NCBI GenBank assembly: GCA_023898785.1
Contig: CP060239.1
Location: 806,001-870,000 of the forward strand
Reading direction: 5' to 3'
Length of the DNA: 64,000 bases
Origin: Rhodospirillales bacterium
GTDB lineage: Bacteria; Pseudomonadota; Alphaproteobacteria; Micavibrionales; Micavibrionaceae
Below the pieces are notes generated by a model. The model did not search any database. It had not been told where the DNA came from and saw nothing but the letters and a program-made list of their open reading frames with translations. How positions within the stretch are numbered: the stretch's first letter is position 1; each line of letters starts with the position of its first letter. Shown here piece by piece: positions 1 through 7,450 of the stretch. Made by a program: the position numbers and the translations under genes.

Positions 1-1161
1 CTTTCAAACTTAAACCTTGCCGGCATGAATAACAAATATGAGGTCCCTAGTGAAACTGGCTATCGAGATTTGAACACTAAGGTTGTTTTACCTAATGGTC
101 ATATTGGAGAGATACAGGTCCAACAAGAAGACATGCTGCGTGTTAACAAGCAAACGCATACGTTAATGAAAGAGGCTAATAGAATAAAAGAGTTAGCCCA
201 AAGTGAAAACAGGCCGTTTACACCAGAAGAAGTCTCCAGAAGAAATGTATTAAAAACCCAAGCAATCGAACTGCACAATGCCGCAGCCTATGACGGCAAA
301 ATCAATAGTCTGTTAGACCCGGACGTAAAAACAAAATTCATATATACAGGGCCAGTTGATAATAAAGGCCGCGCCCTAAATGTTATACTTGATAAGCTGG
401 GAGATGTTGGCAAAAGCAACAAAAATATTGTGCTTGATGTCGGCATTGCCGCGGCTGTGGGCGCGGCTTCGCTCGCGGCTGGCGCATCTCCGGCAGAAGC
501 GGCGTATAACAGCGGACAAACGCTCAATCCTATTCCGGAAACAACAGACGCCCTGCTTCATGGCGAGTCCGGCGTCGAAGTCGTGGAAGCCGCCGTTCAG
601 GATGCCTCGGCCTGGGCGGGCTGCGTTGCAGGAGGATATGCCGTCGGCAAGCTTGGTTTTATGGGAGGCTCTGCAGTCAATCCCGGTCTCGGAACAGCGA
701 TTGGTACAGGCGTTGGCGCCATCGTTGGCTGCGCGGGCTGTGCCTGGGTCGCCAGCGAGATCAGTGACCGGATTTTCCGTTTCTTTGCAGGTGATGAGAC
801 GCAGGACGTTACACTTGATGAAATCCGTGAAATCCTGCCCGAAAAATCCACACCCGATATGCCGCCGGAATTTCAAGCTCTTGTTGAAGTTCAAAGCTCT
901 GACGCGCTTATGCAGGATGCACTCGATAACCTCAGAGAAGATGGAAGCTGTACGGAATATATGGTGCCGGAGCTATGGATTCAAAACCAGCTTTATACGC
1001 AACAACAGCTGGAGCTGGAACAAGCGCTTGGAATCGACCCGGCTGCTCTTGGACGGGCCCTGGATGAGCCCAAACTTCAAGCCGATCTTGCGCAGGAGCA
1101 GGCCGATACATATAACAGAGCATTCATGCAACAGCCTGCCACTCCGTTCCGCTCTCCCTAA
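1..1161 (+). CDS. RelA/SpoT-like domain protein, 5' end outside window
   Basis: The frame is open from base 1 with no stop before the ATG at 25, so the gene probably begins upstream and the visible 378+ residues are its C-terminal part. Residues 11-33 (counted from the ATG) contain GYRDLNTKVVLPNGHIGEIQ, which matches the core of Rel/Spo-type nucleotidyltransferase folds, including the E-x-Q of the catalytic strand. A helical segment with a TPEE motif and an AAAYD tail follows, as in solitary synthetase-like domains. Residues about 135-255 are rich in Gly and Ala with hydrophobic stretches and look membrane-inserting (glycine-zipper type). The end is Gln-rich and polar. An IS3 element starts 14 bases after the stop. 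The family assignment is inferred from motif resemblance; the substrate is unknown and an effector or toxin role is only possible. Confidence 0.55.
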   Translation, partial: LSNLNLAGMNNKYEVPSETGYRDLNTKVVLPNGHIGEIQVQQEDMLRVNKQTHTLMKEANRIKELAQSENRPFTPEEVSRRNVLKTQAIELHNAAAYDGKINSLLDPDVKTKFIYTGPVDNKGRALNVILDKLGDVGKSNKNIVLDVGIAAAVGAASLAAGASPAEAAYNSGQTLNPIPETTDALLHGESGVEVVEAAVQDASAWAGCVAGGYAVGKLGFMGGSAVNPGLGTAIGTGVGAIVGCAGCAWVASEISDRIFRFFAGDETQDVTLDEIREILPEKSTPDMPPEFQALVEVQSSDALMQDALDNLREDGSCTEYMVPELWIQNQLYTQQQLELEQALGIDPAALGRALDEPKLQADLAQEQADTYNRAFMQQPATPFRSP

Positions 1162-1238
1162 GGCTGCGTTTATTAGAGGTGGTCTCGGTTCTTCGGCCAG
1201 CTTTGCGGCGAAGTTAAGCTACGATCGGTTGGTTATTG

Positions 1239-1904
1239 TCATGCCGCCTGCCTGTGGTTTTGTTTCTCCGGGTGAAGGGCGCGGCCGCCGGAGCCGTTAG
1301 GCGGAGGCGGCAAGCCCGAGGCCGGAGAAACAAAATTTCGTTCATCATAAACGTCGTCCGGGGTTTGTCCATCAAATACCGAATGCGGCCTCTGCGCGTT
1401 GTAAAACGCCAGCCAGCGCCCGATATCCCGCCTGGCTTGCAGGCCGCTCTCGAACGCGTTCAGATACACGCATTCATATTTCAGACTCCGCCACAGCCGC
1501 TCGATGAACACATTGTCCATCCAGCGGCCCTTGTACGTGATATCCGCGCACCATACATGGTTCGGGCGGGTGATCGTGAGCCCCTTGAGCCGGTAGGGAT
1601 AAATCCGGTGGCCGGGATGCGGCATCGAAGTGCGCGGCCTTTGATAGACCGCCTCGATTCCCATCAGGCGCATCAGACGCCGCACGCGGGTGCGGCCTAC
1701 CTCGTACCCCTGACGGCGCAGATGCCGGGCCATCTGACGGGACCCGTAAAACGGGGTTTGCAGGAATTGCGCGTCAATCAGCCGCATCAGCGCCAAATTG
1801 TCCGCGCTCTCCCCGCGCCGCTCGTAATACCAGCCAGAGCGGCTGATCCCCAGCAACCGGCACTGCGCCGCGATGCCGATATTGTCATTGGACGGGTCTA
1901 CCAT
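1239..1904 (-). pseudogene. IS3 transposase OrfB with in-frame 80-residue deletion
   Basis: This is a 221-residue version of the 301-residue OrfB encoded at 11684-12589. The sequence jumps from VWCADITY directly to KGRWMDNVFIERLW, so residues of the DDE integrase core are missing. The first catalytic Asp (in CADITY) and the final Glu (in NVFIERLW) remain, but the second Asp, in NTDQGSQ of the full copy, is gone. The reading frame stays open because the loss is 240 bases. The product is expected to be catalytically dead, although the element could still be moved in trans by the intact copy. It begins inside the end of orfA, as in the other copy. Confidence 0.9.
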
Positions 1905-2209
1905 TTCCTGCCGCCCCCGGACCGCAACCGGGCGGAGGCATCGGCTAAAAAATCACGTTCCACTGTCAGCTGTCCGATCTTGGCGTGCAAGTCCCTGACC
2001 TCGGCGTTATGCGCGTCCGCTCGCGATTCCAGCTTGCCCGCAAAACCCGCCTCCAGCGCAGCCAGAGCCTCCTTCTTCCAACGGTGAATGACCGTCGCAT
2101 GCACCCCGTAACGGGATGACAGCTCCGTGATCGGCGCGTCCTCCCGCAACGCCGCCAGCGCAACCTGCGCTTTAAACTTCGCCGGGTAGTTCTTCCTTGT
2201 CTTACTCAT
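1898..2209 (-). CDS. IS3 transposase OrfA (helix-turn-helix), copy 1
   Basis: This 103-residue protein is identical to the OrfA of the second copy. It starts MSKTRKNYPAKFKAQVALAA and contains the helix-turn-helix typical of IS3-family OrfA (ITELSSRYGVHATVIHRWKK), then a leucine-zipper-like segment (LHAKIGQLTVERDFL). The ATG at 2209 is chosen because GGAGGG lies 9 bases upstream; a longer reading from 2233 lacks such a site. Its stop overlaps the start of orfB by 7 bases (ATGGTAG), compatible with coupled or frameshifted expression of the two products. Confidence 0.88.
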   Translation of the reverse strand: MSKTRKNYPAKFKAQVALAALREDAPITELSSRYGVHATVIHRWKKEALAALEAGFAGKLESRADAHNAEVRDLHAKIGQLTVERDFLADASARLRSGGGRKW

Positions 2210-2332
2210 AATCCATGACCCTCCTTCGGTCATAGATCGTAGCTTAACTCACTGTCCGAATTCTTGGAGCCACCTCTATTCCATCGCGAATTAAAGCTTG
2301 TCTTCATTGCAGCGATCCCGTAAGCAAAGCGA

Positions 2333-3742
2333 ATGGCTAAGCAAAATAAAATCTATAAACCCAAACCCGTAAGTGGTTTTCCTGAATGGTTGCCGGAATA
2401 CCGCGCCGTTGAGCAGTGCTGGCTGGATAAAATCCGCGCCGTGTTTGAAAGCTATGGGTATTGTTCGATAGAGACGCCCGCCGTTGAGGAATTGGAGGTG
2501 ATTGCCGCCAAGGGCGAGGATGTCGATAAAGAGATTTACGTGCTGGAGCGCTTGCAGGCCGACCCGGATGAGAAAAAAGATGCGCGGCTGGCGCTGCATT
2601 TCGACCAGACAGTGCCGCTGGCGCGCTATGTCGCACAGCATTTTGCCGATCTGACCTTTCCGTTCAAGCGTTACCAGATGCAAAAAGTCTGGCGCGGTGA
2701 GCGCCCGCAGATGGGCCGGATGCGTGAATTTTATCAGTGCGACATCGATGTCATCAATGTCGATTCCCTGCCGATTCACTTTGATGCAGAAGTCGCGGCG
2801 ATCTGTTATGAGGCGCTCGAAGCGCTGGATATGGGTCGCGTGCAATTGCGGGTGAGTAATCGGAAGATTTTGATGGGGTTTTTGGAAAGCTTAAATGTTC
2901 CGGATAAAAAAACTAACGGCGAAACTACAGTCAAACTCTCAGATGAAACCAAAGCAGAAATTATAAGAGACATCGACAAGCTTGAGAAAATCGGAAAAAA
3001 AGTCTTGCTATCAAGACTCGAACAAACCCTTTTGGTGGTCGGAGAGTTAGGGTTTAATTTTCAGACATTTATAGAACCTTTTTTGAATCTTGCGGAAACT
3101 AAAATAAAGCCCGGTGCAAATATTCTGGAATTGTTTCAAAACAATAGCGAGATTGATTCAAGTAACGAAATGCTGCGTGAAGGGATTGAAGAACTTCAAT
3201 TTGTACTGGACCAACTCGCCCACCTCCCTGAACATGCGGTGGTTGCCGACCTGTCCATCGTGCGAGGGCTCGATTATTACACCGGCACGGTCTACGAAAC
3301 GCAACTGCTCGATGTGCCGGAATTTGTCGGTTCGGTGTGCAGCGGCGGGCGGTATGACGATCTGGCGGGCAGTTATATCAACAAGCACTTGCCCGGCGTG
3401 GGGATTTCAATCGGCTTTACGCGGCTGTTTGACGTACTGCGTCAGGCGGGCAAGATTGAACCGGGGCTGAAATCTCCGGCGGACGTGCTGGTGGTTTTAC
3501 CATCGGAAGAGCGGCGCGATGAGGCCGCGCAGGCCGCGCGGACCCTGCGTGAACGTGGAGTGAAGGTCGAGCTGTATCACGCACCGCAAAAAGTCGGCAA
3601 GCAAATCGCTTATGCCGAGAAAAAAGGGATTCCGCATGTCTGGTTTCCGCCGTTTGAGGATGGACAGGCGCACGAAGTGAAAAATATGTCCACAGGTAAG
3701 CAGATGCAGGCCGATCCGAAAGAGTGGAATCCTGATGAATAG
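2333..3742 (+). CDS. hisS: Histidyl-tRNA synthetase
   Basis: A class II aminoacyl-tRNA synthetase of 469 residues that charges tRNA-His in the cytoplasm. Motif 2 is visible as FKRYQMQKVWRGERPQ followed by GRMREFYQCDIDV. The histidine-binding segment reads RGLDYYTGTVYET, with CSGGRYDDL next and motif 3 as GVGISIGFTRLFDVL. The C-terminal 90 residues form an alpha/beta anticodon-binding domain. The central insertion (about residues 185-300, bases 2880-3200) is markedly richer in A and T than the GC-rich ends. The start follows a short 55-bp leader directly after an IS3 copy, so the native promoter has probably been displaced. Its stop overlaps the next gene by 8 bases. Confidence 0.95.
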   Translation: MAKQNKIYKPKPVSGFPEWLPEYRAVEQCWLDKIRAVFESYGYCSIETPAVEELEVIAAKGEDVDKEIYVLERLQADPDEKKDARLALHFDQTVPLARYVAQHFADLTFPFKRYQMQKVWRGERPQMGRMREFYQCDIDVINVDSLPIHFDAEVAAICYEALEALDMGRVQLRVSNRKILMGFLESLNVPDKKTNGETTVKLSDETKAEIIRDIDKLEKIGKKVLLSRLEQTLLVVGELGFNFQTFIEPFLNLAETKIKPGANILELFQNNSEIDSSNEMLREGIEELQFVLDQLAHLPEHAVVADLSIVRGLDYYTGTVYETQLLDVPEFVGSVCSGGRYDDLAGSYINKHLPGVGISIGFTRLFDVLRQAGKIEPGLKSPADVLVVLPSEERRDEAAQAARTLRERGVKVELYHAPQKVGKQIAYAEKKGIPHVWFPPFEDGQAHEVKNMSTGKQMQADPKEWNPDE

Positions 3743-4409
3743 GTTTTTGTCATTGCGAACGCTAGTGAAGCAATCCAGAATCTGGATTGCCGCGTCGGCC
3801 TTCGCTCTCCTCGCAATGACGGTGATGTCTGCATTGGCGCAAGACGAAGAAGCTCAAACTAAGAAAGAACAGCCCGCTGAAGAACCGCAGGGGCATACAT
3901 ATTCCCCTGATTTTTGTGAATTTTCCGTGACTTTTCCCAGTGCCCCTTACGCTGCGCGGCGCTGTGAGGATGAGGGTAAAGATAGATGTTATGATCTGGT
4001 GAGCTACACGCAGGTTTACGAGATGTCCTCAACCATCAACTTTCGGATTATATGCAACCCGATTGATTCTGCCGTCTATGACGAATACAGCGCCGAGGTG
4101 ATGCAGGCGACCTTGCGGGCCATGACACGCAAAACGGTTGTTGAGGAATATAATAGCGGTTTTCGTGAGGGTGACGGCTATAAGCAGGCAGGGCTTGCAG
4201 GCGCGGGCAAGGTTGGGCGCACACCGATGATTTATATCGCGCAGCTGTGGATTGGCAAACAATCGGCCTTTTCCGTTGAGGCGGAGTTGATCGGCGAGGC
4301 GCATGAGACGGCGGATCAGGCGTTTAGCGATATATTGAAAACCGTGCGTTACAGCGGCGTTAAAGATGTTGAGCCGCCGGTGAAGACCAAGGCACCGGAG
4401 CGGGATTAG
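3735..4409 (+). CDS. Exported protein of unknown function, repeat-derived signal peptide
   Basis: A 224-residue protein whose ATG lies inside the last codons of hisS, so the two are probably co-translated. Residues 1-36 form a signal peptide: a basic n-region, hydrophobic IWIAASAFALLAMT, then SALAQ for cleavage. Almost all of that peptide is encoded by a dispersed palindromic repeat (3749-3820). The mature part has several Cys residues (FCEF, RRCEDEG, DRCYD, IICNP) that could form disulfides in the periplasm. No family was recognised. The stop overlaps the sufE stop on the other strand, and both genes end within 4 bases of each other. Confidence 0.75.
   Translation: MNRFLSLRTLVKQSRIWIAASAFALLAMTVMSALAQDEEAQTKKEQPAEEPQGHTYSPDFCEFSVTFPSAPYAARRCEDEGKDRCYDLVSYTQVYEMSSTINFRIICNPIDSAVYDEYSAEVMQATLRAMTRKTVVEEYNSGFREGDGYKQAGLAGAGKVGRTPMIYIAQLWIGKQSAFSVEAELIGEAHETADQAFSDILKTVRYSGVKDVEPPVKTKAPERD
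3749..3820. repeat. Dispersed palindromic repeat, TCATTGCGA family, copy 1 (in coding sequence)
   Basis: A 72-bp imperfect palindrome beginning GTCATTGCGA and ending TCGCAATGAC, with an inner CAATCCAG/CTGGATTG pair. The same design occurs at 27204-27283, 29025-29111 and 40110-40190. This copy lies wholly inside a coding region and is translated as the signal peptide of the downstream protein. Confidence 0.9.
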
Positions 4410-4807
4410 GTTGCAAAAGATTTAATCCGTTCGACCATGGAGAAGAAGCCGTTACGGCGATTGGGGGAGAGGTTCTGGTCGAGGCCCATTTTGGCGAAGG
4501 CGGATTCGATGTCGATAGCGCCAAGTTTTGAAAGCTTTACACCCTGATAGGTTTTATCCAGAATCGCGATCAGACCCCGGACGATGTGGGCGTCGCTGTC
4601 AGCCTTGAAGTAAAATTCACCATCGCGAATTTCCGGGACAATCCAGACGCGCGAAGTACAGCCCCGGACCAGCGATTCATCGTTTTTCAGCGATACATCC
4701 ATGGCGGGTAAAGCGCGCCCGAGATCAATGAGATAGCGGTAGCGCTCTTCCCAATCATCAAAAAGTGCGAGATCTTCTATCAGTTCATTCAAGGTTTCCT
4801 GACTCAT
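4406..4807 (-). CDS. sufE: SufE-family cysteine desulfuration protein
   Basis: A 133-residue SufE-like protein, the usual family length. SufE takes persulfide sulfur from the cysteine desulfurase SufS and stimulates it during Fe-S cluster assembly. The active-site loop is visible as SLVRGCTSRVWI with Cys at residue 50, and the FDDWEERYRYLIDLG segment is typical. The ATG at 4807 is chosen because homology begins there; the frame is open further upstream, but that extension (to 5140) overlaps clpX on the other strand and has no SufE-like content. No other suf genes are in the window. The gene ends convergently with the secreted protein gene. Confidence 0.85.
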   Translation of the reverse strand: MSQETLNELIEDLALFDDWEERYRYLIDLGRALPAMDVSLKNDESLVRGCTSRVWIVPEIRDGEFYFKADSDAHIVRGLIAILDKTYQGVKLSKLGAIDIESAFAKMGLDQNLSPNRRNGFFSMVERIKSFAT

Positions 4808-4928
4808 GAGCAGTTGTATAACATTTATTTTCGGGAGAAAAACAACAAATTCATTATATAAGGCTTGCGCGCCTGCCTTCGCGTTCGCTAGATTGGGAGA
4901 GTAACATAAAGAATGGACCCCTCTTTCC

Positions 4929-6233
4929 ATGAGCAAATCTTCAGATAAAACCGATAGCAAAAATACCCTGTATTGTTCTTTTTGCGGCAAAAGCCAGCAT
5001 GAGGTGCGTAAGCTGATTGCTGGCCCGAATGTTTTCATTTGCAATGAATGCGTTGAGCTGTGCATGGATATTATCCGTGAAGAGGATAAGACACAGCTTG
5101 TTCGCGAAGGGGAAAATGTTCCTGCCCCGTCTGAGATCAAACAGGTTTTGGATGATTATGTAATTGGCCAGGAAGCTGCCAAGCGCGTGTTATCTGTGGC
5201 GGTGCATAACCATTACAAGCGTCTGGAGCATGGCGGAACTGGCTCAGGCAGCGATGTCGAGTTGGCGAAGTCAAACATCTTGCTGGTTGGTCCTACCGGT
5301 TGCGGTAAAACACTTTTGGCGCAAACACTCGCGCGTATTTTGGATGTACCTTTTACGATGGCCGATGCGACCACCCTGACCGAAGCAGGCTATGTGGGTG
5401 AAGATGTGGAAAATATTGTGCTCAAATTGCTACAAGCCAGTGATTACAATGTTGAGCGCGCGCAAAAAGGGATTGTGTATATTGATGAGATCGACAAAAT
5501 TTCGCGCAAGTCTGATAACCCGTCGATTACCCGCGATGTGTCTGGAGAAGGTGTGCAGCAGGCCTTGCTAAAACTCATGGAAGGCACGGTGGCCTCTGTG
5601 CCGCCGCAGGGCGGGCGCAAGCACCCGCAGCAGGAATTTTTGCAGGTTGATACGGCCAACATCCTGTTTATTGCCGGGGGTGCGTTTGCGGGCCTTGACA
5701 AAGTGATCGCGGCGCGGGGGCGAGGCACAACAATTGGGTTTGGCGCGGATGTCAAAGATTTGGATGAGCGCGGCATTGGCGAGCTATTTAAGGAACTGGA
5801 GCCAGAAGATCTGCTCAAATACGGGCTCATTCCTGAATTTGTTGGGCGTTTGCCGGTGATTGCGACGCTGGAAGATCTGGATGAAGATGCACTGATCACC
5901 ATTTTAACCGAACCGAAAAATGCACTGGTCAAGCAATATAAGAAGCTGTTTGACATTGAAGGTGTTGAGCTTACCTTCGAAGATTCCGCTTTAACGGCAA
6001 TCGCCAAGAAGGCCATTGAACGCAAAACCGGGGCGCGGGGTTTGCGCTCCATTTTAGAGAATCTGTTGCTGGATACGATGTTTGAGCTTCCTGATATTGA
6101 GGGGCTGGAAGAGGTTATCATCAACAAGAAGACGGTAGAGGATGGCAAAGACCCGGTCATGGTGATCGCTGACGATAAGAAGAAAAAGAAAAAACCGGCC
6201 GGTAAAAAGGACAAAGAAGCGGCGAAGGCTTAA
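4929..6233 (+). CDS. clpX: ClpX, ATP-binding unfoldase subunit of ClpXP protease
   Basis: A 434-residue AAA+ unfoldase that recognises, unfolds and feeds substrates to ClpP. The N-terminal zinc-binding domain has four Cys at residues 16, 19, 38 and 41. Walker A is GPTGCGKT (121-128), Walker B is [10 protein letters not shown], the pore region follows in [15 protein letters not shown], and sensor 2 lies in [10 protein letters not shown]. The C-terminus is a lysine-rich tail. clpP and lon, which often flank clpX, are absent here: sufE is divergent upstream and an IS481 copy lies 21 bases after the stop. No clear Shine-Dalgarno precedes the ATG, but homology fixes the start closely. Confidence 0.96.
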   Translation: MSKSSDKTDSKNTLYCSFCGKSQHEVRKLIAGPNVFICNECVELCMDIIREEDKTQLVREGENVPAPSEIKQVLDDYVIGQEAAKRVLSVAVHNHYKRLEHGGTGSGSDVELAKSNILLVGPTGCGKTLLAQTLARILDVPFTMADATTLTEAGYVGEDVENIVLKLLQASDYNVERAQKGIVYIDEIDKISRKSDNPSITRDVSGEGVQQALLKLMEGTVASVPPQGGRKHPQQEFLQVDTANILFIAGGAFAGLDKVIAARGRGTTIGFGADVKDLDERGIGELFKELEPEDLLKYGLIPEFVGRLPVIATLEDLDEDALITILTEPKNALVKQYKKLFDIEGVELTFEDSALTAIAKKAIERKTGARGLRSILENLLLDTMFELPDIEGLEEVIINKKTVEDGKDPVMVIADDKKKKKKPAGKKDKEAAKA

Positions 6234-6254
6234 GCCCCAGTATGCGGCCTTATG

Positions 6255-7440
6255 TGTAAAAGTCATAACTTAATCTGACGATTATGAATTATCGGCCAGC
6301 CAGCGCTTCTTGAGGCGCGCTGTCCGATAATTCTTGCACGTTATCGATATTTTTCGATTGTGCAAGCTCTTTGGCATCCCGGAAGGTTTGCATTGGGGGT
6401 TTGCCGTAGCAGTATTTCCCGGAATGAGGCCGCGTTTCATTATATTTTCGCAGCCATTCATCGACGTCCGTTTGCAGCTCTTCGAGGCTGTAATACAGCT
6501 TTTTGCGGAAGGCGATGTCGTAGAACTCCTGCTTCATGGTGCGGTGGAACCGCTCGCAGATACCATTGGTTTGCGGAGAGTTTGCCTTCGTTCTGGTGTG
6601 ATCGATATTTTCGATTCCCAGATAAAGCTGATAGGCGTGGTTCTCGGCTTTGCCGCAATATTCCGTGCCGCGGTCGGTAAGGATACGCAGCAGCACAAGC
6701 CCTTCTTCTGCGAAGAACGGCAGGACCGTGCCGTTAAGTGTATCGGCCGCCGTGATGGCGGTCTTCTCGGTATAGAGCCGGGCAAAGGCCACGCGGGAAT
6801 AGGTATCGACAAAGGTTTGCTGATAAATCCGGCCCACGCCCTTGATGTTGCCGACATAGTAAGTATCCTGCGATCCCAGATAGCCCGGATGTTCGCTCTC
6901 AATCTCACCATGGGCCTCGCGCTGTGATTTTTGTTTTTCCAGCGCGGCGAGTTGTTCTTCGGTCAGGATGATGCCGTCTTGGGCAACCTTGGCTTCCAGC
7001 GCATTGAGGCGCTTCTTCATGGTCTCCAGATCGTTGCGCAGCCATACCGAACGGATGCCACCGGGCGAGATCAAAATGCCTTTTTTACGCAGTTCGTTAG
7101 CCGCACGTTGCTGGCCGTAGGCCGGAAACTCAACGGCGATCTCAATGCAGGCCCGCTCCACGCTTTCCGCCACGCGGTTCTTCAAGATCGGCTTCTTGCG
7201 GCTGATCTCGATCAGCGCTTCTTCTCCGCCGTTCTCGTACAGTTCACGATAGCGATAGAACGTATCACGGCTATAGCCCATGACTTTGCAGGCTTGCGAA
7301 ACATTGCCCAATTGCTTGGCAAGCTCCAATACGCCCAGTTTCGGTTTGATGATTTTTTCCTGATAACTGCTCATGTCTGACACTCCTTTGCTTTTAAATG
7401 CAGTTTGTAAAGAATGTCAGATCAAGTCTCAACTAATACA
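6255..7440 (-). mobile_element. IS481-family element, copy A
   Basis: A 1186-bp element with TGTA...TACA ends. The two termini share an imperfect inverted repeat, most clearly in the ATCTGAC stretch about 20 bases in. The flanks carry a 7-bp direct duplication CCTTATG (6248-6254 and 7441-7447). It encodes one transposase on the minus strand. The copy at 32534-33719 has the same length and identical translation in all compared frames, so the two are probably identical at the nucleotide level and recently transposed. It inserted between clpX and the sigma-like gene without breaking either. Confidence 0.93.
6289..7374 (-). CDS. IS481-family transposase, copy A
   Basis: A transposase of 361 residues from the ATG at 7374; an in-frame GTG three codons upstream is possible, but AAAGGAG is best spaced from this ATG. 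The N-terminal helix-turn-helix reads LAKQLGNVSQACKVMGYSRD. The integrase core follows with the catalytic Asp in FVDTYSRVAFARLY, the second Asp in ILTDRGTEYCG and the Glu in TNGICERFHRTMKQEF, so the DDE triad is complete. The C-terminus holds the NETRPHSGKYCYGKPP motif usual for the family. Nothing suggests inactivation. Confidence 0.92.
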   Translation of the reverse strand: MSSYQEKIIKPKLGVLELAKQLGNVSQACKVMGYSRDTFYRYRELYENGGEEALIEISRKKPILKNRVAESVERACIEIAVEFPAYGQQRAANELRKKGILISPGGIRSVWLRNDLETMKKRLNALEAKVAQDGIILTEEQLAALEKQKSQREAHGEIESEHPGYLGSQDTYYVGNIKGVGRIYQQTFVDTYSRVAFARLYTEKTAITAADTLNGTVLPFFAEEGLVLLRILTDRGTEYCGKAENHAYQLYLGIENIDHTRTKANSPQTNGICERFHRTMKQEFYDIAFRKKLYYSLEELQTDVDEWLRKYNETRPHSGKYCYGKPPMQTFRDAKELAQSKNIDNVQELSDSAPQEALAGR

Positions 7441-7450
7441 CCTTATGTGC

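Larger units (their letters stand above)
1175..2277 (-). mobile_element. IS3-family element, copy 1, internally deleted
   Basis: The 1103-bp element is bounded by imperfect inverted ends, AGAGGTGG on the left and CCACCTCT on the right, and by a 3-bp direct duplication ATT (1172-1174 and 2278-2280). It carries orfA and a shortened orfB on the minus strand. Compared with the full copy at 11311-12653 (1343 bp) it lacks exactly 240 bp, corresponding to 12056-12295 of that copy. At least one substitution is also visible near the orfA-side end (GGAGCC against GGGGCC). The intact target duplication shows it transposed as a unit. It sits 55 bp upstream of hisS. Confidence 0.93.

Noticed and set aside
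4808..5140. N-terminal extension of the sufE frame
   Set aside because: It overlaps the start of clpX on the other strand and has no SufE homology; SufE begins at 4807.
5444..6214. Ser-rich 256-codon frame antisense to clpX
   Set aside because: A shadow of a conserved gene with implausible composition.
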